From Pyxidicoccus caerfyrddinensis (GTDB taxonomy: Bacteria; Myxococcota; Myxococcia; Myxococcales; Myxococcaceae), in NCBI RefSeq assembly GCF_010894405.1, contig NZ_JAAIYA010000006.1, positions 496,001 to 560,000 of the forward strand: 64,000 nt of DNA. Direction: 5' to 3'. Of the stretch, positions 43,192 to 51,578 are shown one piece after another (position 1 is the first letter of the stretch; each line of letters begins with the position of its first letter). Below the pieces are notes generated by a model. The model did no database searches. It was not told the origin of the DNA and was given only the letters and a program-made list of their open reading frames with translations. Position numbers and translations under genes: made by a program.

Positions 43192-43584
43192 ATGCTCATG
43201 CCAACGCTTCGACTGACTCTCTCCTGCAGTGCCGCGCTTTTCCTCACCTTCGCCACCGCCGCGATGGCCGAATCCACCGGGGCTGCTCCGCAGGCCGTCT
43301 GTGAAGGCTCCGCGCAGGTGGCTTCCCGTGAAGGGGATACCCAGGAGTCGTCGTTCCTGTGTTACGAGGCGCTCTGCGAAAGCGACTCGGATTGTCAGGC
43401 CGCCTGTCCCACTGCGCAGACCGCGACGTGCGTCCAGTCCAGCTGCCAGTACACGTACTCCGGTGGTGGCCCTGGCGGTGGTGGCGGGCCTTTCTGTTCG
43501 GCGCGGTTCTGCTCGGATGATTGGGACTGCGAGTGCAATGGCCGGTATGGCTACTGCGGTTCCGACTCGACCTGCCACTTCTGA
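43192..43584 (+). CDS. Secreted cysteine-rich small protein
   Basis: 130 residues with GGAG 8 bases before ATG 43192. Signal peptide ends at AMA-ES. The mature part holds 13 cysteines in a C-x2-5-C pattern (SDSDCQAACP, ATCVQSSCQY, FCSARFCSDDWDCECNGRYGYC), split by a glycine-rich linker (GGGPGGGG). The spacing suggests a disulfide-knotted extracellular or periplasmic peptide. I do not recognise the family; toxin-like, inhibitor-like or matrix roles are all possible. It is isolated: the nearest genes are a GH13 gene divergent from it and the MoxR cluster head downstream. Confidence 0.75.
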   Translation: MLMPTLRLTLSCSAALFLTFATAAMAESTGAAPQAVCEGSAQVASREGDTQESSFLCYEALCESDSDCQAACPTAQTATCVQSSCQYTYSGGGPGGGGGPFCSARFCSDDWDCECNGRYGYCGSDSTCHF

Positions 43585-43604
43585 GCGCTAGTGGCGACAG
43601 CCGG

Positions 43605-43621
43605 CCCGGCTCGATGCCGGG
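43605..43621 (+). terminator. Terminator-like hairpin after the Cys-rich gene
   Basis: CCCGGC (43605-43610) and GCCGGG (43616-43621) with a 5-base loop, 20 bases after the stop codon. The rest of the gap 43585-43892 shows no convincing gene or promoter motif. Confidence 0.5.
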
Positions 43622-43892
43622 TCGCGCTGCTCGAGCGTGGCACGGCCTCTTCGCTGGCGGATGCCTTCAATGGCGTGTGTCCTTCAGGAGGCGCATCGCG
43701 ACGTCGTGCGCGTGGATGGCCCGCTCATGACTCCCTGGGAAGGGATTGGGAGTCCGGGGAGCATGGTGCGGAGGTGGGCCTGGCAGCCGACCGCTCGCGG
43801 CGGTGAAACGACGGTTGCCGGTGGGTCCGTGACGCATCAGCCGGGCGTCGCTTGTGGGGAGTGGGCCGAGTGTCCGACACTCCCTCTCCTAC

Positions 43893-45464
43893 ATGGCCGC
43901 CAGCGAAGAACGCCGCTTCCAGGCATTGGTGCTCGCGCCCGTCCGGCGGGTGCAGCGGCGTCTCAATGCCGTGGCCTGGGCCGAGGCCGGTGTCGCTCCG
44001 GTGTGGGCCACCGCCACCGCGTGCGTGCTCGCCCGGCTGCTGCTTCGCGGCGCCGTGGTGTGGGCCTTGCCCCCCTTGCTGGCCGCGGGCTTCGCGTGGT
44101 GGTTCTGGCGTGCGCGCTCGCGCGGCGTGTCGCTGGAGCACGCCGCCGTGCTCGCGGACCGCTCGGCGAATGCGGGCGGACTGCTGCTCACGCGTCTGGA
44201 GCGGCCTGTTGGTGAATGGGAGCTCACCGTCAACCAGCTCGCCGGTGCGGTGAAGACTCCCGAGGTGCCGTGGCGCAGGCCCGCGGGCGCGCTGCTGGGC
44301 GCGATGCTCTTCGCGGGCGTGGGTTTCGTGCTGCCGCTGCCCGCGCCGCGCGTCCGTCCCGCGAATGCCGCCGCCGCCGCGAAGGTGGCCGCCGTGCAGG
44401 CCCAGGCGGAGGCCCTCGCGAAGGAGGAGGCGCTGGACGAGGCCGTGCAGGACGAGCTGCGTCGGCTCGCCGAGGAGGTCGCCGAGGGCCGCTTCGACTC
44501 CGGTGACTGGGAGGCCGCCGACGCGATGGAGAAGCGGCTCGCGGAGAAGGCCGCCGAGGCCGCCGCCGAGCTGTCTCGCGCCTCCGAGGCCGCGCGCGAA
44601 TTGGAGGAAGCTCTGGGCGCCGCCGGAGGTGCCGAGGCCACGTCCCGCGAGCGCGAGGAATTGGAGCGCGCGCTGATGGAGCTGAGCGGCGGAGACCCCA
44701 GCGCCTCCGAGGATGGCAGCGAAGGTACGGAGCAGGCCCAGGGCGACACCGGTGCGCAGGGACAGCAGCAGTCCGGCGACTCCCAGCAGCAGGGACAACA
44801 GGCCCAGGCACAGCAGGGGCAACAGGGACAGCAGGGCCAGGGCCAACAGTCGCAACAAGGTCAGCAGGGGCAACAGGGACAGCAGGGCCAACAAGGGCAA
44901 CAGTCCGCCTCCGGGCGGGCCCGCTCGCAGGCCTCGGGCTCTCCGGACCAGATTGCCAACCTCCGCCAGTCCCTGGAGCGACGTCGCCAGGCACTGGAGA
45001 ACCGCTTCGACCCGCAGAAGAACAACGGCTCCGAGGCCCAGGCCCAGCAGGGCTCCGGGCAGGGACAGAAGGGGCAGTCCGGCAGGGGCCGTCCGGGGCG
45101 CGAAGGCTCCGGTGAGGGCGAGGGCTCCGAGGGACAGGGCTCGAAGGGACACGCGAGCCGGGGCGTGGGCAAGGGCGCCGGCGCGGGGCGCGGTGGCGAG
45201 AGTCAGCCGCTGGTCTACGGAGACCAGGCGGAGATGGACCCGGAGCGGCTCGCCTTCGAGCCGCTGCCTCAGGGCAAGGGCGGTAACGAGGCCGAGGAGC
45301 TGTGGGGCCTCCAGGCCGCGGAGCCGTTGCGGCACGCGGGGCCCGCGGGAGCGGGTGGAGCACAGGGCACCAGTGCCCGGGGCGATGCGACGGCGGGGCC
45401 CGGTGCGGCGCCGCTGCTGCCTCGCAACCGCGACCTGGTGAAGCGGTACTTTGGGGGCGAGTAG
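43893..45464 (+). CDS. Membrane protein with coiled coil and Gln/Gly-rich region, head of MoxR cluster
   Basis: 523 residues from ATG 43893 (in-frame GTG 43854 also possible; no clear ribosome site at either). Two or three membrane helices lie around 28-65 and 125-145. Then comes an Ala/Glu-rich coiled coil (about 155-270), a Gln/Gly/Ser-rich low-complexity segment (about 280-345) and a Gly-rich charged tail ending RDLVKRYFGGE. The design of helices, coiled coil and Gln-rich spacer resembles DUF4175-like proteins found beside MoxR genes. It lies 29 bases before the MoxR ATPase gene and is probably the first gene of the operon. It likely holds the assembly in the inner membrane. Confidence 0.75.
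   Translation: MAASEERRFQALVLAPVRRVQRRLNAVAWAEAGVAPVWATATACVLARLLLRGAVVWALPPLLAAGFAWWFWRARSRGVSLEHAAVLADRSANAGGLLLTRLERPVGEWELTVNQLAGAVKTPEVPWRRPAGALLGAMLFAGVGFVLPLPAPRVRPANAAAAAKVAAVQAQAEALAKEEALDEAVQDELRRLAEEVAEGRFDSGDWEAADAMEKRLAEKAAEAAAELSRASEAARELEEALGAAGGAEATSREREELERALMELSGGDPSASEDGSEGTEQAQGDTGAQGQQQSGDSQQQGQQAQAQQGQQGQQGQGQQSQQGQQGQQGQQGQQGQQSASGRARSQASGSPDQIANLRQSLERRRQALENRFDPQKNNGSEAQAQQGSGQGQKGQSGRGRPGREGSGEGEGSEGQGSKGHASRGVGKGAGAGRGGESQPLVYGDQAEMDPERLAFEPLPQGKGGNEAEELWGLQAAEPLRHAGPAGAGGAQGTSARGDATAGPGAAPLLPRNRDLVKRYFGGE
44755..44905 (+). repeat. Low-complexity QQG-coding repeat
   Basis: Degenerate tandem units of CAGCAGGG/CAACAGGG encode a run of Gln-Gln-Gly inside the previous gene. 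Length variation between strains is likely. Confidence 0.8.
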
Positions 45465-45493
45465 TCGGGGTGTCGTCCAGAAGGGGAGAACAC

Positions 45494-46492
45494 GTGGCAG
45501 CGGAGCTTCTCAGTCCCGTCGAGGCGCAGGGTGCGGCGGAGGTGGCGGCGCGGCTCAAGGACGCGCTCAACACCGTGATGCTCGACCAGGAGTCCGTCGT
45601 CGAGCAGGTGGTGGTGGCGGTGCTCGCGCGCGGGCATGTGCTGCTGGAGGGCCTGCCCGGCCTCGGCAAGACGGAATTGTGCAAGGCGCTGGCGCGGCTG
45701 CTCTCGCTGCCGTTCCGCCGCATCCAGTTCACCCCCGACCTGCTCCCCGGCGACATCACCGGCACCTACGTGCTGGAGGGCGAGGGCCGCCGCGACTTCG
45801 TCTTCCGCGAGGGGCCCCTCTTCGCCAGCCTCGTGCTCGCGGACGAAATCAACCGCTCCAGCCCCAAGACGCAGTCCGCGCTGCTGGAGGCCATGCAGGA
45901 GCGCAGCGTGACGGTGCTCGGGCAGACGCGCTCCCTGCCCGACCCGTTCTTCGTGCTGGCCACGCAGAATCCCATCGAGCTCGAGGGCACCTACCCGCTG
46001 CCCGAGGCGCAGCTGGACCGCTTCCTCTTCCGCGTCCAGGTGCCCCCCGTGAGCGCGAAGACGCTGCGCACGCTGCTCACCACGCGCGTGCGCGGCACCC
46101 CTCCGGAATTGTCCCCCGTGCTCGACGCGAGCGGCCTGGCGCGCCTGTTCACCGCCGTGGACCGCGTCCACCTGCCCGGCCCCGTGGCGGACTTCATCGG
46201 CCGGCTGGTGGAGGCCAGCGACCCCAGGCAGGCCTCCGCGCCGGACGCGGTGCGCCGCTTCGTGCGCTATGGCGCGAGCCCTCGCGCGGCGCTCGCGCTC
46301 GCCGCCTCCGGGCGGGCCCTGGCGCTGCTGCGCGGCCGTCCCAACGTGGGCTTCGATGACGTGGTGGCCACCGCGTCCGCCGCGCTCAACCACCGGCTCG
46401 TGCTCGCGTACGAGGCGTCGCTGGAGAAGGTCACCGCCCCGGACGTGGTGCGTGCCCTCCTGCAGGCGGTGCCCGAGGTGCCTCGTGGCTAG
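45494..46492 (+). CDS. MoxR-family AAA+ ATPase
   Basis: 332 residues from GTG 45494, with GGGGAG seven bases upstream. Walker A is EGLPGLGKTE (near 53-61), Walker B LVLADE (near 113), sensor 1 ATQNPIE and the sensor 2 region follow. The sequence LLEAMQERSVTVLG with PEAQLDRFLF is characteristic of MoxR. MoxR ATPases act as chaperones that insert metals or remodel VWA-domain partner proteins; a DUF58 gene and two VWA genes follow in the same operon. It overlaps the next gene by 8 bases. Confidence 0.93.
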   Translation: MAAELLSPVEAQGAAEVAARLKDALNTVMLDQESVVEQVVVAVLARGHVLLEGLPGLGKTELCKALARLLSLPFRRIQFTPDLLPGDITGTYVLEGEGRRDFVFREGPLFASLVLADEINRSSPKTQSALLEAMQERSVTVLGQTRSLPDPFFVLATQNPIELEGTYPLPEAQLDRFLFRVQVPPVSAKTLRTLLTTRVRGTPPELSPVLDASGLARLFTAVDRVHLPGPVADFIGRLVEASDPRQASAPDAVRRFVRYGASPRAALALAASGRALALLRGRPNVGFDDVVATASAALNHRLVLAYEASLEKVTAPDVVRALLQAVPEVPRG

Positions 46493-48215
46493 CACCCTGA
46501 CGGTTGCGGTGCTCCTCGTGCTGCTCGGGTCCTCGCCCGCCGTGGCGGACGAGGAGCGCGTGCGCTCGGGCTACCGGAATGCCTCGGGCAAGAGCGAGGT
46601 CCTCCAGGAGGGCAACCTGCGCGTCTCCATCCGCACCGGGGTGCTGAAGCCTCCGCGGGGCTACACGCCGGTGGAGGTGGTGCTGCAGAACACCGGTCCA
46701 CTCCCACTCCAGGCGCGGCTGTCGTTCCAGGGGCACTACGGCTCGGGCTCGCGCACCTCGGAGCGCACGGTGGAGGTGGGCCCCCGTGCGCGCGTCGTCA
46801 CGTGGCTGCCCGTGCCCGCGGTGCAGCAGGCGGGCAACCTCCATGTGGATGCGCCCGGGCTGCCGAGGATGGTCCAGCCCATGTACCTGGACGACTCGGG
46901 TGATGGGGCCGCGCTGGTGCTGGGCACGGTGAAGGACTTCGAGACGGACCTCGGCCTGCGTGAGACGCAGTCGGAGCAGGAGCCCCTCTTCGCCGCCCGC
47001 TTCCTCGAGGAGCGCGAGGCGCCCCGCGAGCTGTCCTCGTACGTGGGCTACCCGGCGGTCGTCGTCGCCATGGACGCCACCCGGCTGCCCGCGGACGTGT
47101 GGGCCGTGCTGGAGGCGTACGCCGCCACCGGAGGCCGGCTCGTCATCACTCGCCCTTCACGGGACGTGCTCGAGCGACTTCCGCTGCTGCCCGCGACGGG
47201 CCGCACCGATGAGTCCCCGTATGGCTTCGGCCGCGTGCGCCTGGGCACGCGGTCTGGAGGCGACTCCCATGGCCTGGTGTTCGAACCCACGGGGAGCGGG
47301 ACTGCCCTGGGAATGGTGAATCCCGTGGGCCCGCCGCCGCGCTGGGAGCGGGGCAGCGCGCTCCGCAATGGTGCCACGCCGCTGCTGGAGAGCGCGCGTG
47401 CGCCGGTGGGGCGCTTCCTCTTCCTCATCTTCGCCTTCGCGCTGGCGGTGGGCCCGGGCGGGCTGATGCTGGCGCGGCGCCGGGGGCCGGTGTCCGTGCT
47501 CGTGGCGGTGCCGCTGATATCGCTCGTCACGTGCCTGGCCCTCGTCGCGTGGTCGGTGCTGGTGGACGGCTTCGCGGTGCACGCCGCGCGCTACAGCCTC
47601 ACGTGGTTGGACGGCGAGCGCTCCCGCGCGGTGACGCTGGGCGTGGGCGCCTGGTACGCCAACCTGACACCGGGCTCGGTGAAGCTCCCCGGCTCCAGCA
47701 CGCTGCTGCCTCCCGGCGACGCGGAGGAGCCGCCCGCGGACCTGGACTGGACGGAGGGGCTGACGGTGACGGACGGCTTCCTCACGCCGCGCACCTACCG
47801 CGAGTGGGGCGAGGTCTCCGTGCTGCCCACGCGCGCGCGACTGGTGCTGCGGCAGGAGGGCAACGCGCTGCGAGTGCAGAACGCGCTGGGGGCGGCCATC
47901 GAGGAAGGTTACATGCGCCGGGGCAACGCGACGTACCGGCTGCCCGCGCTGGAGGATGGAGCGGAGGCGGCGCTGCAGGGGCCCGTGCCCGAGAGCGAGC
48001 TGGCCCATCCGACGGAAGTGTTGATGGACCAGCTGGGCGCCGCTCTGTTCGACCGGCTCCTCAAGAACAAGGCCGCCTTCCGCGCGGACCTCCCCGAGGG
48101 TGGCTTCATCGTGCGCACCGGGGGGCGGGGCATGGCTCCCACGTCCTCGGTGAAGGTGGAGCTGGAGGCCGGCATGCACCTGGTGCGCGGTCAGGTGCAG
48201 GAGGTGCGGCCATGA
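46485..48215 (+). CDS. Membrane protein with large N-terminal extracytoplasmic domain
   Basis: 576 residues from GTG 46485, which overlaps the MoxR gene by 8 bases and yields a clean signal peptide cut at AVA-DE. The exported part begins with a beta-rich region (VEVVLQNTGPLPLQARLSF), then a Rossmann/GATase-like segment (PAVVVAMDATRLPADVWAVLEAYAATGGRLVI), then two membrane helices (about 305-328 and 335-360) and a second soluble domain after them. Such proteins occur with ABC transporters and MoxR operons, but the function is unknown. It is upstream of the ABC ATPase and overlaps it by 4 bases. Confidence 0.78.
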   Translation: MASTLTVAVLLVLLGSSPAVADEERVRSGYRNASGKSEVLQEGNLRVSIRTGVLKPPRGYTPVEVVLQNTGPLPLQARLSFQGHYGSGSRTSERTVEVGPRARVVTWLPVPAVQQAGNLHVDAPGLPRMVQPMYLDDSGDGAALVLGTVKDFETDLGLRETQSEQEPLFAARFLEEREAPRELSSYVGYPAVVVAMDATRLPADVWAVLEAYAATGGRLVITRPSRDVLERLPLLPATGRTDESPYGFGRVRLGTRSGGDSHGLVFEPTGSGTALGMVNPVGPPPRWERGSALRNGATPLLESARAPVGRFLFLIFAFALAVGPGGLMLARRRGPVSVLVAVPLISLVTCLALVAWSVLVDGFAVHAARYSLTWLDGERSRAVTLGVGAWYANLTPGSVKLPGSSTLLPPGDAEEPPADLDWTEGLTVTDGFLTPRTYREWGEVSVLPTRARLVLRQEGNALRVQNALGAAIEEGYMRRGNATYRLPALEDGAEAALQGPVPESELAHPTEVLMDQLGAALFDRLLKNKAAFRADLPEGGFIVRTGGRGMAPTSSVKVELEAGMHLVRGQVQEVRP

Positions 48216-49195
48216 GCCTGCTGGAGGTGAAGGGGCTGCGGCGCGACTTCGGGACGCTGCGCGCCGTGGACGAGGTGTCCTTCAAGCTGGAGGCCGGCAG
48301 CATCCTGGGCTTCATCGGCCCCAACGGCGCGGGGAAGAGCACCACGCTGCGCATCCTCGCCACGCTGGACGTGCCCACCGCGGGCGAGGTGCTGCTCGAC
48401 GGGCACTCGCTGGTGGACGCGCCAGACAGGGCCCGGCCGCTCATCGGCTACATGCCGGACCGGTACGGCACCTATGACGACGTCACCGTCTTCGAGTTCC
48501 TCGACTTCTTCGCGCGCGCCTACGGGCTGAAGGGCGCGCAGCGCAAGCAGCGGGTGGACTCCGTCATGGCCTTCGCCGGCCTCACCCCGCTGGCGCAGAA
48601 GCTCACCACCTCGCTGTCCAAGGGCATGCGGCAGCGCGTGGCGCTCGGGCGCACGCTGCTGCACGACCCGCGGCTCCTGCTCCTCGACGAGCCGGCGGAC
48701 GGGTTGGACCCACGCGCCCGCATCGAGCTGCGCGAGCTGCTGCGCGCCCTGGCGGACCAGGGCAAGGCGGTCATCATCTCCAGCCACATCCTCACGGAGC
48801 TGGCGGAAATCTGTGACACGTGCGCCATCATCGAGCAGGGACGCCTGCTGGCCACGGGCAAGGTGGAGGACATCCTCCAGCAGGGCGGTGGCCACGCCGT
48901 GGCCCCGGAGCTGACGGTGCGGCTCGCGACGGGCGCGGAAGGCGAGGCCCTGTGGGCACGCGCGGAGCGGCTGCTGCTGGAGCAGCCGCGGGTGGCGCGG
49001 GTGGCGCGCGAGGGTGAGTCGCTGCGCGTGCGGCTGGAGCTGGAGGCGGGCGCCGGGCCCGCGCAGGCGGACGCGGCGGCGGCGGTGCTGCTGGCGGCGC
49101 TGGTGTCCGCGGGCCTGCCGGTGTGCGCGTTCAACGCCCGGGAGCGGAACCTCGAGGATGCGTTCATGACGGTGACGAAGGGGAGGGTGGCGTGA
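48212..49195 (+). CDS. ABC transporter ATP-binding protein
   Basis: 327 residues. Walker A GPNGAGKST (near 36), signature LSKGMRQRVALGR (LSKGM instead of LSGGQ, as in many ABC-2/GldA-like ATPases), Walker B LLLLDEPADGLDPRAR and switch His in SSHILTE. The C-terminal 100 residues form an extension seen in ABC-2 exporters (ERNLEDAFM). Its start overlaps the previous stop in ATGA, and its stop overlaps the permease start in GTGA. It powers the membrane protein encoded next. Confidence 0.93.
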   Translation: MSLLEVKGLRRDFGTLRAVDEVSFKLEAGSILGFIGPNGAGKSTTLRILATLDVPTAGEVLLDGHSLVDAPDRARPLIGYMPDRYGTYDDVTVFEFLDFFARAYGLKGAQRKQRVDSVMAFAGLTPLAQKLTTSLSKGMRQRVALGRTLLHDPRLLLLDEPADGLDPRARIELRELLRALADQGKAVIISSHILTELAEICDTCAIIEQGRLLATGKVEDILQQGGGHAVAPELTVRLATGAEGEALWARAERLLLEQPRVARVAREGESLRVRLELEAGAGPAQADAAAAVLLAALVSAGLPVCAFNARERNLEDAFMTVTKGRVA

Positions 49196-50721
49196 GCACG
49201 CCCGTGGACACGGCCGCGAGCACGGCACCGGAAGCGGAGGCGCCCGTGGCGGGAGGCACGGCGGCGAGCGTGGCGCCGTGGTGGGAGCGGTGGGGCGACA
49301 GGCTCAACCCGCTGGTGGTGAAGGAGGTCCGCCAGGGCCTGCGCACGCGCATCTTCTGGATGTGCTTCGGGTTGATGCTGCTGGCGTGCGTGGTGCTGTC
49401 ACTCATTGCCTACGTGGAGGTCCGCGAGGCGGCCTTCGCGCGCCATGGCCGGGGCTTCTTCTTCTCCTTCTTCTTCTGCCTGGGCGTGGTGCACTTCTTC
49501 ATCATCCCCTACAACGCCTACCGCTCCCTCGCGCGCGAGCGGGAGGACGAGACGTGGGTGCTGCTGGTGCTCACCGGCCTGGGGCCCCGCCGGATTCTGC
49601 GCGGCAAGATGACGTCGTACCTGGTGCAGGCGGGCCTGTATGCGTCGGCGGTGGGGCCCTTCCTCCTCTTCAGCTACTTCCTCAACGGCATCGCCCTGCC
49701 CACCATCCTCATCATCCTGGCGCTGGGGGCGGCGTGGCTCGTCTTCCTCACGGTGGTGGGCGTGTGCGCGGCGACGCTGGCGGACGGGCGGCTGGGACGC
49801 GCCTTCATCCACTTCACGCTGCTGGCCGCGCTGGCTACCGCGCTGGTGCAGGGGCTGGTGGCCGCGTTCGTGATGAGCGACGACGGAGACCGGCTGCTGC
49901 GCGATGACGATTTCCTCTACGCGGCGGGCATCTCGCTGCTGTTGATGCTCACCGACGGGTGGTTGCTCTTCGAGGCGGCCGCGGCGCGGCTGTCGCTGCC
50001 GACGGAGGACTACACGCGCGGGCCGCGCCGGGCGCTGCTGGCGCAGGTGCTGCTGGGCATGCTCGGCGGCGTGGCGGTGTGGTGGGTCGAGGGGCGCGAC
50101 CACACCGTGTCGGAGGTGTTCGGCATCGTCGGTGCGCTGCACCTGCTCGCGGTGGGGCTCTTCGTGGCCACGGATGCGGACGGCCAGGCACGGCCGCTGC
50201 GCGCGGGCACGCGGCCATGGTCGCTGCTGCGGCCGGGCGCGCTGCGGGGCTTCCGGTTGGTGGTGCTGTTGCTGGTGGCCTGGGGATTGTTGTTCGTGGG
50301 GCTGGAGGTGCTGTCCGCGGACATGCCGCTGCGCGGGGAGTCGATGCGGATGGCGACGGTGGCGATGCCCACCTACGGCATCCTCTTCCTGTCGGTGGCG
50401 GTGCTGCTGGGACGGATGTCGCGCTCGGACCGGCTGTCCTCGCCCGCGGCGGTGCGCCTGCTCTTCGTGGCGTCGGCGGGCCTCGCCGCGGCGCTGCCTC
50501 CGCTGGCGGCCGTGTTGATGGAGTTGGAAGGGGATGACGGGCTCATGAACCTGCTCAACCCGGTGGTGGGCATCGTCAACTTCGGCTCGTATGACTACTC
50601 GACGTCGGGCCCGAAGATGACCTGGGCGCTGCTGGGCTTCGTGGTGGGCGTGGCGGTGCTGGCCGCATTCGCCGCGGACCGGGTGCTCGCCGAGCGCGAG
50701 AAGCGGGCCCACGCCTCGTGA
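49192..50721 (+). CDS. ABC-2-type transporter permease
   Basis: 509 residues from GTG 49192 (GGGAGGG upstream). After a polar N-terminus, about 12 membrane helices follow. NPLVVKEVRQGLRTRIFW is the N-terminal amphipathic helix seen in GldF/ABC-2 permeases. Substrate cannot be told from sequence; related ABC systems export polysaccharide, lipid or take part in gliding machinery. Its partner is the preceding ATPase; its stop overlaps the next GTG by 4 bases. Confidence 0.87.
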   Translation: MSTPVDTAASTAPEAEAPVAGGTAASVAPWWERWGDRLNPLVVKEVRQGLRTRIFWMCFGLMLLACVVLSLIAYVEVREAAFARHGRGFFFSFFFCLGVVHFFIIPYNAYRSLAREREDETWVLLVLTGLGPRRILRGKMTSYLVQAGLYASAVGPFLLFSYFLNGIALPTILIILALGAAWLVFLTVVGVCAATLADGRLGRAFIHFTLLAALATALVQGLVAAFVMSDDGDRLLRDDDFLYAAGISLLLMLTDGWLLFEAAAARLSLPTEDYTRGPRRALLAQVLLGMLGGVAVWWVEGRDHTVSEVFGIVGALHLLAVGLFVATDADGQARPLRAGTRPWSLLRPGALRGFRLVVLLLVAWGLLFVGLEVLSADMPLRGESMRMATVAMPTYGILFLSVAVLLGRMSRSDRLSSPAAVRLLFVASAGLAAALPPLAAVLMELEGDDGLMNLLNPVVGIVNFGSYDYSTSGPKMTWALLGFVVGVAVLAAFAADRVLAEREKRAHAS

Positions 50722-51578
50722 GCGCGAGGATGGACGAGGCAGCCGTCGCGCGGCTGGTGCCAGGGCTGGCACTGGCGCTGCCGCGTGTGCCCCACCGGGG
50801 CCGGGTGGGCGAGGTACGCGCCACGTCCGCCGGAAGCTCGCTGGAACTGCACGACTTCCGCGCGTACCAGCCGGGCGATGACCTGCGCCAGGTGGACTGG
50901 AATGCGGTGGCCCGCACGGGGGACCTCATCCTCCGCATCCGCCAGGACGAGGTGTCTCCCCGCGTGGAGGTGGTGCTGGATGGCTCGCGCTCCATGGCGC
51001 TGTCGCCGCGCAAGGCGGCGTGCGCGCGCGAGGTGGCGCTGCTCGCGGCGGAGGTGGCGGCGCGGCAGGGACTGTCGCCCACGTTGATGGTGGCGGGGGC
51101 GCGGCCGGAGCGGGCGCAGGGGAATGCGTGCCGGGCGGCGCTCCAGGTGGCGGAGTTCGACGCGCGGGATGACTTGTCGGCGTCGCTGGGACGGCTGCCT
51201 CCGCTGCGCCCGTGCGGACTGCGGGTGGTGGTGAGCGACTTCCTCTTCGAGGCGGACCTGCCGGCGCTGTGCTCGCGGCTGTCGCGGGGGGCGTCGGGGT
51301 TGTTCCTGGCGCAGGTGCTGGACGCGGAGGACCTGGACCCGTCGGGCGGCGAGGGCGCGCGGCTGGTGGACGCGGAGAGCGGCGCGGCGCTGGAGGAGTT
51401 GCTGACGGAGGATGTGCTGGCCGCGTACTCGCGCCGGTTCGCGGAGCACCAGCGTGGGTTGAGGGCTGCTGCGATGCGGGCGCGCGGGACGCTGGTGACG
51501 GCTCCGGCGTCGGAGTCGCTCGCGGCGCTGGTGGCCGGGCCGCTGCGGCCCCTGTTCCTCGCGGGAGGTGGCGCGTGA
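50718..51578 (+). CDS. DUF58-domain protein
   Basis: 286 residues. The DUF58 signature FRAYQPGDDLRQVDWNAVARTGDLILR is clear, then a VWA-like portion with VVLDGSRSMALSPRKA and VVVSDFLFE. No membrane helix is visible. DUF58 proteins lie next to MoxR genes in most genomes and are presumed clients of MoxR. GTG 50718 overlaps the permease stop, and the stop overlaps the next GTG. Confidence 0.9.
   Translation: MSARMDEAAVARLVPGLALALPRVPHRGRVGEVRATSAGSSLELHDFRAYQPGDDLRQVDWNAVARTGDLILRIRQDEVSPRVEVVLDGSRSMALSPRKAACAREVALLAAEVAARQGLSPTLMVAGARPERAQGNACRAALQVAEFDARDDLSASLGRLPPLRPCGLRVVVSDFLFEADLPALCSRLSRGASGLFLAQVLDAEDLDPSGGEGARLVDAESGAALEELLTEDVLAAYSRRFAEHQRGLRAAAMRARGTLVTAPASESLAALVAGPLRPLFLAGGGA

Noticed and set aside
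43585..43892. Several plus-strand frames between the Cys-rich gene and the MoxR cluster
   Set aside because: All are Arg/Gly/Ala-rich with no ribosome sites and no continuity to a domain; they are judged non-coding.
44755..44905. Direct repeats suspected as CRISPR or an inserted element
   Set aside because: They are coding repeats for a Gln/Gly-rich segment in frame with the membrane protein; there are no unique spacers.
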